The notes beneath the pieces are model-generated. The model worked only from the letters and a program-made list of their open reading frames with translations, ran no database searches and had not been told where the DNA came from. Of a stretch of DNA of 47,458 nucleotides, positions 37,444 through 45,654 are shown one piece after another (positions within the stretch are counted from its first letter, which is position 1; each line of letters begins with the position of its first letter). This stretch comes from Nitrospirota bacterium (GTDB taxonomy: Bacteria; Nitrospirota; Thermodesulfovibrionia; Thermodesulfovibrionales; UBA6898), in the NCBI GenBank assembly GCA_024275975.1, contig JAJRYC010000106.1, forward strand, positions 1-47,458. Reading direction: 5' to 3'. The translations under genes and the position numbers were made by a program.

Positions 37444-38583
37444 CTATACCATTAATAATTTCTGGGCAACCGCGACCCCGGTACCGAGTTCCAGTGGATG
37501 TCCCATGCCTTTCAGCACCATCTCCACCCCGGCTATAGCTGTTATTACGTCAAATGTGCCGGCGTAACCAAGGTGCGCGATCCTAAAGATTTTACCCTTG
37601 GCCTGGCCCTGTCCGCCCGCAGCGGTAATCCCGTACTTTACCCTGAGGTTCTTATAAATCTCCTGCCCGTCCATTCCGGTGGGCGCTTCAAGCGCGGTGA
37701 CCGCATTGCTCGGGGACTCCCTGGTGAACATTTCGAGGCCGAGAGCCTTTGCTGCCTCCCTGGTTGCATTGGCAAGCTCTTCATGCCTGCGGAAGGCATT
37801 TTCGAGTCCTTCGGCCCGGAGGATCTTCAGGCTTTCGTTTAGTCCTATTATAAGGGAAACCGGAGAGGTAAAGCTCGTCTGATTTTTTGCGAGTGATTCA
37901 CGCTCTTTTTGGAAGTTAAAATAGAATTTCGGGGATGTGGCCTTCCCGGCGAATGCCCATGCCTTTTCGCTGACGCCGATAAAAGCAAGCCCGGGGGGAA
38001 GCATAAGCCCCTTCTGAGAACCGCCTATCATAACGTCAATGCCCCAATCGTCCATTTTTAGGTCGTGCGCGACAAGGGCGGAAATTGCGTCAACCACGAG
38101 TATGGTATCTTCATACTTCTTCACGATGGAAGCAAGTGCCCTGATATCATGGTATACACCCGTTGATGTCTCTGAAGCCTGCACAAAAACTCCCTTTATT
38201 GAAGGGTCGTCCCTGAGGGCCTTTTCGACCTCTTCAGGCTTGACAGTATATCCCCAGTCGATTTTTATCTCCTTGACATCGAGATTATAACCAGCACATA
38301 TTTTGGTCCATCTCTCTCCAAAATTTCCGGCATTAACAACAAGCGCCTTATCTCCCGGGCTGAAAAAATTATTCACAGCCCCTACCATGCCTCCAGTCCC
38401 CGTCGAACAGATGATCAGGACGTCATTCTCTGTCTGGTAGAGCCATTGAAGCCCTTTTTTGGCTGACTCAAGCACTGGGAGGAAATCAGGGGACCTATGA
38501 TGTATTATCGGCATTGCCATCGCCAACAGCGCCTCCGGGGGGACCGGGGTCGGTCCGGGCGCCAACAAATAACGTTTTAACAT
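37444..38583 (-). CDS. Class V aminotransferase, probably serine-pathway
   Basis: This 379-residue PLP enzyme of the alanine-glyoxylate/serine-pyruvate family has the PLP Lys in GGSQKGLMLPPGL, N-terminal LLAPGPTPVPP, and STGTGGMVGAVNN. Adjacency to serA suggests it acts as the phosphoserine or serine aminotransferase in a lineage without a typical serC. This is inferred from context. AAGGAGG precedes the ATG. A serine-glyoxylate role is the alternative. Confidence 0.88.
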   Translation of the reverse strand: MLKRYLLAPGPTPVPPEALLAMAMPIIHHRSPDFLPVLESAKKGLQWLYQTENDVLIICSTGTGGMVGAVNNFFSPGDKALVVNAGNFGERWTKICAGYNLDVKEIKIDWGYTVKPEEVEKALRDDPSIKGVFVQASETSTGVYHDIRALASIVKKYEDTILVVDAISALVAHDLKMDDWGIDVMIGGSQKGLMLPPGLAFIGVSEKAWAFAGKATSPKFYFNFQKERESLAKNQTSFTSPVSLIIGLNESLKILRAEGLENAFRRHEELANATREAAKALGLEMFTRESPSNAVTALEAPTGMDGQEIYKNLRVKYGITAAGGQGQAKGKIFRIAHLGYAGTFDVITAIAGVEMVLKGMGHPLELGTGVAVAQKLLMV

Positions 38584-38707
38584 TACATACCTCCTTAAAA
38601 TCTTTCAATACATTAGAGATTAATTTTCCGGGACCGGTTGTCATAACTGAAGGTGGATTTAACCCCTAACCCCTGAATCCCGAAGATTTACATTGAATGA
38701 ACCTTAA

Positions 38708-38737
38708 AAAATAGCATTAGAGCCAGCCATTTGTCAA
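38708..38737 (-). promoter_or_regulatory. Promoter of aminotransferase-serA unit
   Basis: Minus strand: perfect TTGACA (38732-38737), 18 bases, TATTTT (38708-38713, 4 of 6). It lies about 125 bases upstream of the aminotransferase ATG. Confidence 0.5.
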
Positions 38738-38757
38738 GAACAGCGCCCACCCATCGT

Positions 38758-38820
38758 AAAAAAGCCCGCGCGAAGCAGGGTGCAACACACAAAAATCCCT
38801 GCATCCGGCAAGGCTTTTTT
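38758..38820. terminator. Structured element with A/T-tract ends between divergent promoters
   Basis: Outer arms AAAAAAGCC (38758-38766) and GGCTTTTTT (38812-38820) enclose an inner stem GCAGGG (38775-38780) / CCCTGC (38797-38802). It looks like a terminator on the plus strand, but no gene ends here: the neighbours diverge. Possible roles are insulation of the two promoters or the end of a small RNA. The rest of 38584-38869 holds only the two promoters. Confidence 0.4.
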
Positions 38821-38831
38821 AACAAGCCGGG

Positions 38832-38861
38832 TTTACAACGTATTATCCAGCCTATTATAAT
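38832..38861 (+). promoter_or_regulatory. Promoter of deg, leaderless arrangement
   Basis: TTTACA (38832-38837), 18 bases, perfect TATAAT (38856-38861). The deg ATG follows 8 bases after the -10, leaving no room for a Shine-Dalgarno sequence. Confidence 0.65.
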
Positions 38862-38869
38862 TAAAGATA

Positions 38870-40174
38870 ATGAAAAATAAAATAATCGCCGGGGTCGCCG
38901 TTCTGCTTTTAGGATTTCTTCTGGGTGGTATCTCCTACTTTTTTCTGGAAAAATTCACAGACCGGCAGAAACAATATATTCCATATAAAGAACCGCTCGC
39001 GGCAACACAGATCATAGAGACAAGCAGGTCTTTTGCCGGGATAGCAAACGCTATATCACCTTCCGTGGTTAATATCTCGACAACAAAAGTCAGACAAAAA
39101 GGCTCCGCTCCTTTCTTTGATGACCCTTTCTTCGATTTTTTCAATCCGTTTCGCGATTTCAGGGCGCCTAAAAAATGGAAGGAGCAGAGTCTGGGCTCCG
39201 GGGTCATTGTTTCCGGAGACGGATATATAATTACGAACAACCATGTCGTGGAACAGGCCGACGAAATCAGGGTGACACTCCTGGACAAAAGGGCCTTCGA
39301 CGCCAGGATAATCGGCGCGGACCCCAAGTCAGACGTGGCCATCGTAAAAATAGGGGCTAAGGACCTTCAGGCGATCAGATGGGGGGATTCAGACAAGCTG
39401 CGGGTCGGGGAATTTGTGCTTGCAATCGGCAACCCTTACAGATTAAGCCATACAGTGACCATGGGAATCATAAGCGCTGTCGGAAGGGCGAATGTCGGGA
39501 TAGCGGATTACGAAGATTTCATACAGACCGACGCCGCGATTAACCCCGGCAATTCAGGCGGTCCGCTGGTGAACATCAAAGGGGAACTGATAGGAATCAA
39601 TACAGCTATCTTCTCCAGGTCAGGTGGTTATCAGGGCATAGGCTTCGCCGTTCCAAGCAATATGGCGCGCCTTGTCATGGACCAGCTCATACGGGACGGA
39701 AAAGTCACGCGGGGGTGGCTGGGTGTCAGTATTCAGGAACTCACGCCGGAGCTTTCGCGGAAATTCGGCCTCAAGAAATCAAAAGGCGCGCTTGTCGGAG
39801 ATGTTGTCGGGGGAGGACCGGCTGAAAAGGCCGGGATAAAGAGCGGGGACATAATTCTCGAATTTAACGGCAAAAAAGTAAAAAATGTCGGCAACCTCAG
39901 GAATATGGCGTCAGAGTGCAAAGTAGGATCGAAGGTTTCGATAACTATATTCAGGGATGGAACGGAATCTTCCCGGAGTGTTGTTATCAGCGAGCTGCCG
40001 ATTGAAACTGCCAGGATGGTTCAGGAGACTCAACCGGGGGAATCAACCTTCGAAGAGCTGACCGGGTTTATCGTGATCGAACTGTCAGAGGAAAGCGCAA
40101 GGCAGTTAGGCCTTAATAAAAATGAAAAAGGCGTAGTAGTCTTAAGGGTGGAGCCCGGAAGCTCGGCGGATTAA
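38870..40174 (+). CDS. Deg/HtrA-family periplasmic serine protease, first 434 residues
   Basis: This is an envelope quality-control protease. An N-terminal signal anchor (residues 5-26) precedes the trypsin-like domain with the full triad: His125 in TNNHVV, Asp155 in PKSDVAIVKI, Ser229 in NPGNSGGPLVN. PDZ1 spans about 275-370. PDZ2 begins about 395 and is cut by a TAA at 40172-40174, directly after PGSSAD where the family reads SPAD-AG. The frame then continues with VGIRKGDVIQEIDRK. The protease and PDZ1 would survive truncation, so the short form may still be active. Confidence 0.93.
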   Translation: MKNKIIAGVAVLLLGFLLGGISYFFLEKFTDRQKQYIPYKEPLAATQIIETSRSFAGIANAISPSVVNISTTKVRQKGSAPFFDDPFFDFFNPFRDFRAPKKWKEQSLGSGVIVSGDGYIITNNHVVEQADEIRVTLLDKRAFDARIIGADPKSDVAIVKIGAKDLQAIRWGDSDKLRVGEFVLAIGNPYRLSHTVTMGIISAVGRANVGIADYEDFIQTDAAINPGNSGGPLVNIKGELIGINTAIFSRSGGYQGIGFAVPSNMARLVMDQLIRDGKVTRGWLGVSIQELTPELSRKFGLKKSKGALVGDVVGGGPAEKAGIKSGDIILEFNGKKVKNVGNLRNMASECKVGSKVSITIFRDGTESSRSVVISELPIETARMVQETQPGESTFEELTGFIVIELSEESARQLGLNKNEKGVVVLRVEPGSSAD

Positions 40175-40340
40175 GTCGGAATAAGGAAAGGTGATGTAAT
40201 ACAGGAGATAGACAGAAAAAAAAATAGACGGACTTGAGAGGTTCAACAAAATTGTATCGGGTTTACAACACGGGGATATAGTTCTACTTTATATTAACAG
40301 GGGAGGAAAAAATTTCTATGTTACTCTCGGGGTTTCCTGA
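40175..40340 (+). pseudogene. deg, remaining PDZ2 segment beyond TAA, with A-run frameshift
   Basis: After the TAA the same frame gives VGIRKGDVIQEIDRK. A run of nine A residues (40216-40224) then shifts it by one. With eight A residues the frame reads KIDGLERFNKIVSG and GDIVLLYINRGGKNFYV to a TGA at 40338-40340, a normal PDZ end. The restored protein is about 489 residues. The two lesions may be sequence errors, real decay, or slippage at the A-run. Confidence 0.75.
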
Positions 40341-40405
40341 TTTCGTCGGCTTAATCCCGCACGCATGAACTCTGGTGTAACAAACATTTCTGGGGAGGTG
40401 CAGTA

Positions 40406-41410
40406 ATGCTATTCATCTTAAAACTTGCAGTTCTGGCATTATTTTCTATTTCAGGATATATACTTGGTCTTCAGTACGGTTACGAAAATTATGGAGCTAT
40501 CCTCGGCGCGGCCATGGGGATTGCGACCGCATACTCTGACAGAATTCTGAGGAAGATCGATTTTGGAGTCATAATCGGGGGAATCATCGGAATCGCGGCG
40601 GGCCTCATCTTTGCGGGTCTCATTCTTATGCCGATAAAACTTTTGATGGGGGAGGATATCGCCGCGGTCACGTTTGCGCTCAAAGGTTTTCTGGGATACG
40701 GCGGTCTGCTGGTAGGATTAAGAAAAGGAAAGAAAATAACCCTGGCCTCAATATTCAGCCTTTTCAGGGGCAATGGGATGGAAGAAAACCTGAAGATTCT
40801 GGATACAAGCGTAATCATCGACGGACGGATAACCGAAGTCTGCGAGGCCGGCTTTATCGAGGGTGTATTTATTGTCCCCCAGTTTATTCTGCGGGAGCTG
40901 CAATATATCGCCGACTCACAGGACACAATTAAAAGGGCGCGGGGGAAAAGGGGCCTGGACGTGCTCCAGAAGCTACAGAAGATGTCGAACATTACGGTAA
41001 GGATTGTCGAGCAGGACTTCCCGAAGATAAAAGAGGTCGACTCCAGGCTCGTTGCGCTCGGAAAGCTGCTGAATGCCAAGATAATAACTAATGACTGCAA
41101 CCTTAACAAGATCGCTCAACTTCAGGGGGTCTCGGTGCTGAACATCAATGAGCTCGCCAGCGCGCTTAAGCCTGTCGTGCTTCCAGGGGAGATAATGAGG
41201 GTCTTTGTACTTAAAGAAGGCAAGGAGTATAACCAGGGAGTTGCATACCTCGATGACGGCACAATGGTAGTCGTGGAAAACGGGCGGAAATTAATCGGAA
41301 AAAACACCGAGGTAATCGTAACGAGCGTACTTCAGACAACAGCAGGCCGTATGATTTTCTCAAAGGCTAAAGAGGAGGCCGAACGGGAGGAGGCCAGGGC
41401 TGCAAGATAA
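40406..41410 (+). CDS. PIN/TRAM domain membrane protein
   Basis: This 334-residue protein has about four N-terminal transmembrane helices, then a PIN nuclease-like domain (LDTSVIIDGRI, about residue 130 onward; TNDCNLNKIA) with acidic residues for metal binding. A C-terminal TRAM domain (EGKEYNQGVAYLDDGTMVVVE) is a predicted RNA-binding barrel. The family resembles YacL. It is commonly encoded just upstream of ispD. GGGGAGGTG precedes the ATG. Function in the cell is not established. Confidence 0.9.
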   Translation: MLFILKLAVLALFSISGYILGLQYGYENYGAILGAAMGIATAYSDRILRKIDFGVIIGGIIGIAAGLIFAGLILMPIKLLMGEDIAAVTFALKGFLGYGGLLVGLRKGKKITLASIFSLFRGNGMEENLKILDTSVIIDGRITEVCEAGFIEGVFIVPQFILRELQYIADSQDTIKRARGKRGLDVLQKLQKMSNITVRIVEQDFPKIKEVDSRLVALGKLLNAKIITNDCNLNKIAQLQGVSVLNINELASALKPVVLPGEIMRVFVLKEGKEYNQGVAYLDDGTMVVVENGRKLIGKNTEVIVTSVLQTTAGRMIFSKAKEEAEREEARAAR

Positions 41411-41427
41411 GAATGGCGGAGGACCAA

Positions 41428-41781
41428 ATGAAGTCAAGAACAAATGATGGAATCACGGCCTTAATTCCGGCGGCGGGGATCGGGAAGAGATTTGGCGACG
41501 GGAAAAACAAGCCGTTCATAAACCTGGTAGACAGGCCGCTGATAGTATGGGCGATGGAAACACTGGAGGCTATGCCCGAGGTCCGGGAAATAATCCCGAT
41601 ACTGAAAGAACCGGACATGGGATACGGGGTCGAAATATTCGAGAAATACGGGATTTCCAAGATTAAGAGGATTGCACCGGGGGGGAAAGAGAGGCAGGAG
41701 TCGGTTTTTAACGGGCTCAGGCTTATAGATAAAGCCAGTCGCGTGGTACTTGTTCATGACGGGGCCAGGCCGTTAATATAG
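41428..41781 (+). CDS. ispD: ispD, first 117 codons ending at in-frame TAG
   Basis: This is the N-terminal half of 2-C-methyl-D-erythritol 4-phosphate cytidylyltransferase (MEP isoprenoid pathway). It has the CTP-binding loop PAAGIGKRFGDGKNKPF and VLVHDGARPLI. I choose the ATG at 41428 because GGAGG (41418-41422) lies 5 bases upstream; the ATG at 41413 has no such site. A TAG at 41779-41781 interrupts the frame right after RPLI. This enzyme is normally essential in MEP-pathway bacteria. Confidence 0.9.
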   Translation: MKSRTNDGITALIPAAGIGKRFGDGKNKPFINLVDRPLIVWAMETLEAMPEVREIIPILKEPDMGYGVEIFEKYGISKIKRIAPGGKERQESVFNGLRLIDKASRVVLVHDGARPLI

Positions 41782-42138
41782 GCACACATCATAAGGGAAG
41801 CTTTAATTCGCCTGACGGATTGCGATGGTGTTGTCGTCGGAGTGCCCCTGAAGGACACAATAAAAGAGGCGGAAGGAGATATCATCACAAAGACCCTGAA
41901 GAGGCAGAAGCTATGGTCGATACAGACACCACAGGTATTTTTTTATAAACCACTTTATAACGCATATGAAAACGCCTTTAATGATTCCTTTCATGCCACG
42001 GATGATTCCGCCCTGGTTGAGAGATACGGCGGGCGCATAAAGGTCATAATGGGTTCCTATACGAATATCAAGATCACAACACCGGAGGATCTGAAGATTG
42101 CGGAACTATTCATTAAAGAGAGGGGAGAACAGACGTGA
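41782..42138 (+). pseudogene. ispD: ispD, C-terminal segment after in-frame TAG
   Basis: The same frame continues with AHIIREALIRLTDCDGVVVG, then PLKDTIKEAEG, LWSIQTPQVFFYKPL and DDSALVERYGGRIKVIMGSYTNIKITTPEDL, the complete second half of IspD. The restored length of 236 residues is normal. The stop TGA overlaps the ispF GTG start (GTGA), so coupling of the two genes is preserved. This argues that the full frame is, or very recently was, translated. Confidence 0.9.
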
Positions 42139-42614
42139 GAATCGGATTTGGATATGACTCGCACAGGCTTGTTGCCGGAAGAAGACTCATCCTGGGAGGG
42201 GTCGACATCCCTTTTGAAAAGGGACTCGCCGGCCATTCCGACGCCGATGTTCTCTGCCACGCCATCACTGACGCCATCATAGGAGCGCTCGGACTGGGAG
42301 ATATAGGCAGCCATTTTCCCGACACGGACCCAAAATGGAAAGATGCCGTGAGCATCGAGATGCTCGAATATATTACGGAACTCGCAGCAATGAACGGATA
42401 CTCCATCTCCTGGATAGATTCAACCATTATCGCTGAAAGCCCCAGGCTTTCAGCCTTTATAGAAGAGATGAAAAAGACCCTGTCCCGGTCGGGGGTTAAG
42501 TCCACCGCCGTTAACATAAAAGTAAAGACCAATGAAGGGATGGGCTTTACAGGCCGGGGCGAAGGCATCGCGGCCTACGCTGTCTGCCTGCTCCAAAAGA
42601 TCCCGGCGAGGTAG
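42135..42614 (+). CDS. ispF: 2-C-methyl-D-erythritol 2,4-cyclodiphosphate synthase
   Basis: This 159-residue trimeric zinc enzyme acts in the MEP pathway. GYDSHRL holds the metal-binding Asp/His, HSDADVLCHAITDAIIGALG the second metal block, and DIGSHFPDTD the flexible loop. KTNEGMGFTGRGEGIAAYA is the C-terminal signature. The start is GTG, overlapping the ispD stop by 4 bases. Confidence 0.97.
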   Translation: MRIGFGYDSHRLVAGRRLILGGVDIPFEKGLAGHSDADVLCHAITDAIIGALGLGDIGSHFPDTDPKWKDAVSIEMLEYITELAAMNGYSISWIDSTIIAESPRLSAFIEEMKKTLSRSGVKSTAVNIKVKTNEGMGFTGRGEGIAAYAVCLLQKIPAR

Positions 42615-42630
42615 CCCGGTCATTTTATAC

Positions 42631-42657
42631 GCGCCAATCCCGGTGTCCGGGAGGCGC
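42631..42657. terminator. Strong hairpin between convergent ispF and mscS-type gene
   Basis: A two-part stem, GCGCC/GGCGC outside and TCCCGG/CCGGGA inside with a TGT loop, lies 16 bases past the ispF stop and touches the stop of the opposing gene. It lacks a long T-tract, so it may act as a bidirectional terminator or transcript 3'-end stabiliser. Confidence 0.5.
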
Positions 42658-43716
42658 TTACCGGTCCACCTTGCTGATGAATAAAGTCTGGGTCGGATAA
42701 GCGAATTCGATTCCGCGCTTTTCGAACTCCTCCATTATTTTAAAATTTATCTCCTGTTGAATATTCATATACTTACTATAATCATTACCGAGGACGTAAT
42801 AGACCACTTCAAAGATAAGACTGAAATCACCATAAGAGGAAAAATGCGCCCGGTCAAAGACCGTATCATCAACACCTTTTATAATATCGGTTATAATCCC
42901 CGGTATCTCTTTCATCTGCTGCGTGCTTGTCTGATATATAACCCCGAGGCGGAAAACAACGCGGCGTCTGCTCATCTTTTTATAGTTGCGGATACGTGAA
43001 TCAGTAAGGTCTGTATTGGAAAACACCAGTTGTTCACCGCTTAAACTGGTGAGGCGCGTTGTTTTAATGCCGACATTTTCCACGGTTCCCATGTAATCGC
43101 CTATAATTATAAAATCACCCAGCTCAAACGGGCGATCGAAAAATATGACAAAATAATTAAACAGGTCTTTCAAGATGGCCTGGACCGCAAACCCGATCGC
43201 CAGGCCTCCGATACCCAGACCGGCAACAAGGGCGGAGACTTTGATCCCGAGATTATCCATGAGGATGATAACGGCGACGGTCCAGATGACTATCTTTCCA
43301 GATGTCAGTATAACTCTCAGGGCGAGTCGCCTGGACGTCTCCTGCTCCTTCTTCAGCCAGTAAGTCTCAAATACGTAGACAAGCAGGGACATTAAAAAAC
43401 GGACGGCGTATATCGTCACAACGATAACCACAAAAATCCTGATTATTCCGGACAGGGCCGGATTAAGGGCTAAAGGCTGAATGCTGAGATAAAAAACTCC
43501 GACATAGAATAAGGGGAGGGCTTTTTTACCCGCGACATCCACCAGCAGGTCATCTAACGTGTGGGCAGTTTTTTCAGCCCATGCATGGAGGCGGTTCAAA
43601 ACAAAGCCTTTGAATATCTGGATTGCAATGATACCGGCCAGGAACGTGCCGAGTGCAATAAAGTAGTCCATGACCCGGTTACCATATAATGACTGCTGTA
43701 GAATCTCCTGAAACAT
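42658..43716 (-). CDS. MscS-family mechanosensitive ion channel
   Basis: This 352-residue membrane protein has about four to five N-terminal helices, with the pore helix in VSALVAGLGIGGLAIGFAVQAIL. The beta domain follows (ILKDLFNYFVIFFDRPFELGD, VGIKTTRLTSLSGEQLVFSNTDLT). The C-terminal alpha/beta domain ends IEFAYPTQTLFISK. The family opens under membrane tension during osmotic downshock. It stands alone and is convergent with ispF. Confidence 0.93.
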   Translation of the reverse strand: MFQEILQQSLYGNRVMDYFIALGTFLAGIIAIQIFKGFVLNRLHAWAEKTAHTLDDLLVDVAGKKALPLFYVGVFYLSIQPLALNPALSGIIRIFVVIVVTIYAVRFLMSLLVYVFETYWLKKEQETSRRLALRVILTSGKIVIWTVAVIILMDNLGIKVSALVAGLGIGGLAIGFAVQAILKDLFNYFVIFFDRPFELGDFIIIGDYMGTVENVGIKTTRLTSLSGEQLVFSNTDLTDSRIRNYKKMSRRRVVFRLGVIYQTSTQQMKEIPGIITDIIKGVDDTVFDRAHFSSYGDFSLIFEVVYYVLGNDYSKYMNIQQEINFKIMEEFEKRGIEFAYPTQTLFISKVDR

Positions 43717-43884
43717 CTTAACCTCCCATATCCACCTTAAGGCAGCACCGCACTGAATTCATTAAAACAGGCTTCCCCTGTTTGGTGAAGTCGAAGGGTT
43801 CAGCCAATGATATTCATCATAGAACAAAAAGCCTGCGAGTGTACAGAATCCGGCATCGGGTGTTTATCCAATGGCGCCGTATAG

Positions 43885-43890
43885 TATAAT
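43885..43890 (+). promoter_or_regulatory. -10 element of bioW, leaderless arrangement
   Basis: A perfect TATAAT ends 8 bases before the bioW ATG at 43899. The -35 region (TGTTTA, 43861-43866) is weak. No Shine-Dalgarno is present. Confidence 0.45.
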
Positions 43891-43898
43891 CTAAGACT

Positions 43899-44729
43899 AT
43901 GTGGAATTTGCGCATGAGGGCGTCGCAACAGGTCAGAGATAAAAATTCCGTGTCCGGGAATCCGGAATCCGCTGAAATGCATATTTCCGGGGCTGAAGGG
44001 CTCTATGAGTCGATAGATATAAATAAAATAGTTAAAAACTATATACAAAGGGCGCTTCAACATCCAAGAGGCATACCGGACAGGATAGTGCTTACGATAG
44101 AAAAACTGGAACAGGAACCAGGGCCGGTTCAGTCACTGCCCGTAACTACACTCGGATGTGGTTCTTTGTCAGAGGCAAGGCAATACATCGAAAAAATCCT
44201 TAAAATGGCAGGGATATCAGAAAATGCGATCAGGACAGCCCTGGATCTCTTAAACAATAAAAATACCATGCGCGGAGCTTCTCTAATGCTTGCCGAATCC
44301 GGGGAAAGGGTCGAGCCTGACAGGAACAGGGGTGTGCGCGCCTCAAGTCTCGGCATCACCCGCGCGGCGGAAAAAGCTCTTTCACTGGAACTCGAGGGTC
44401 ATGGAATTAACAACTCCACGGTCAAAGAGGCCGTAATCCTGGCGTCAAAGGTCGCTTCACTGGAGAGCATCATCGCTGAACTCTGCATCCCGGACGATCC
44501 TGATTACACCACGGGGTATATTGCGTCCAGGCGGTACGGATACATCAGAATTCCTGATATAAAACAGAAAGGCGCTAACATCGGGGGCAGGGTATTTTTT
44601 ATGGAAGAGGACGCCGATGTCGGGGCTGTTGTAAGATATCTCGAGAATACACCGGTATTAATAAACAATATCACCAAATCATGGAGAATAGGCCAGTTAG
44701 ATGAAACCCTTAATCATCCTCATAGGTAA
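43899..44729 (+). CDS. bioW: 6-carboxyhexanoate-CoA ligase (pimeloyl-CoA synthetase)
   Basis: This 276-residue enzyme activates pimelate with CoA and ATP for biotin synthesis. It shows the BioW landmarks in order: N-terminal LRMRAS, MHISGAEGL, LPVTTL, MRGASLML, EPDRNRGVRAS, EAVILASKVASLESIIAELC, DDPDYTTGYIASRRYGYIRI, GGRVFFMEED and a closing YLENTPVLI. It starts at 43899 without a ribosome binding site. It overlaps the next gene by 29 bases. No bioF, bioA, bioD or bioB is nearby. Confidence 0.92.
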   Translation: MWNLRMRASQQVRDKNSVSGNPESAEMHISGAEGLYESIDINKIVKNYIQRALQHPRGIPDRIVLTIEKLEQEPGPVQSLPVTTLGCGSLSEARQYIEKILKMAGISENAIRTALDLLNNKNTMRGASLMLAESGERVEPDRNRGVRASSLGITRAAEKALSLELEGHGINNSTVKEAVILASKVASLESIIAELCIPDDPDYTTGYIASRRYGYIRIPDIKQKGANIGGRVFFMEEDADVGAVVRYLENTPVLINNITKSWRIGQLDETLNHPHR

Positions 44730-45642
44730 TCCCGCCGCAAGGAAGTCAACGACGGGGAAGATCGATCATGCCGCCGCGTTCCTCCGGGACAAAGGATTCG
44801 GGACGGAAACATGCCTGACTGAAAAAAGGGGCGATGCAGAACGGCTTGCGCATGAAGGCGCAAGGAAAAAGCCTTTCTTAATAATCGCCTGTGGCGGCGA
44901 CGGGACGATAAACGAGGTGATAAACGGCATAGCACGGTCTGATACACCTCTGGCCATCCTGCCGCTCGGGACAACAAACGTCCTTGCCAAAGAACTCTCG
45001 ATACCCGAAGACATCAGGGGCGCATTAGAGACAGCGATATCAAAGACTCCGAAAACGGTTTCACTCGGCAAGATAGTCATCGACGAGGCACCCTTGATTG
45101 GACCAGGCGGAATACCCGAAGTTCAGGCGGGAGATTCCGCCGGATATTCGCCTCCGGCCGAACGTTACTTCTGCCTGATGGCCGGCATTGGATTCGACGG
45201 CGAGACAGTGCACGACGTTAATACATCGCTAAAGAAAATTTCGGGCAAGGCCGCTTATATATTCAGCGGGGTAAATAATTTCCTGAACTACCGACCGGAC
45301 GAGATATTCTTCAATATAGACGGAAAGGCATATTCCGGCTATTGCGCAATCATAGGCAAGGCCGGCAGATATGGCGGTAATTTCAGAGCGACCCCAGATG
45401 CGAATCTTGCCGAACCGTCTCTCTACGCATGCATATTTAAAGGCAGAAAACGCTCCGACCTGCTGAGATATATCTTCGGAATAATAAGGGGCTCTCACCT
45501 GAAGGAAGATGACATCGTCTACCTGAAAGCGGCGGATATAGAAATCCATGGCCATGCGCATATCCAGATAGACGGTGATTATTTTGGTGTCACACCCGCA
45601 AGATTGTCAGTGGAAAAAGACGCTCTGAAGATTGTTTATTAG
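44701..45642 (+). CDS. Diacylglycerol/sphingosine kinase-family lipid kinase
   Basis: This 313-residue protein has the DAGK catalytic domain: IIACGGDGTINEVINGI (nucleotide loop), LPLGTTNVLAKELSIP and LMAGIGFDGETVH. The C-terminal beta domain ends in IQIDGDYFGVTPARLSV. Such enzymes phosphorylate lipids; YegS/BmrU-like or DgkB-like roles are both possible. The start codon lies within the end of bioW, so translation is probably coupled. The functional link to biotin is unclear. Confidence 0.9.
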   Translation: MKPLIILIGNPAARKSTTGKIDHAAAFLRDKGFGTETCLTEKRGDAERLAHEGARKKPFLIIACGGDGTINEVINGIARSDTPLAILPLGTTNVLAKELSIPEDIRGALETAISKTPKTVSLGKIVIDEAPLIGPGGIPEVQAGDSAGYSPPAERYFCLMAGIGFDGETVHDVNTSLKKISGKAAYIFSGVNNFLNYRPDEIFFNIDGKAYSGYCAIIGKAGRYGGNFRATPDANLAEPSLYACIFKGRKRSDLLRYIFGIIRGSHLKEDDIVYLKAADIEIHGHAHIQIDGDYFGVTPARLSVEKDALKIVY

Positions 45643-45654
45643 CGGTGCATTGTT

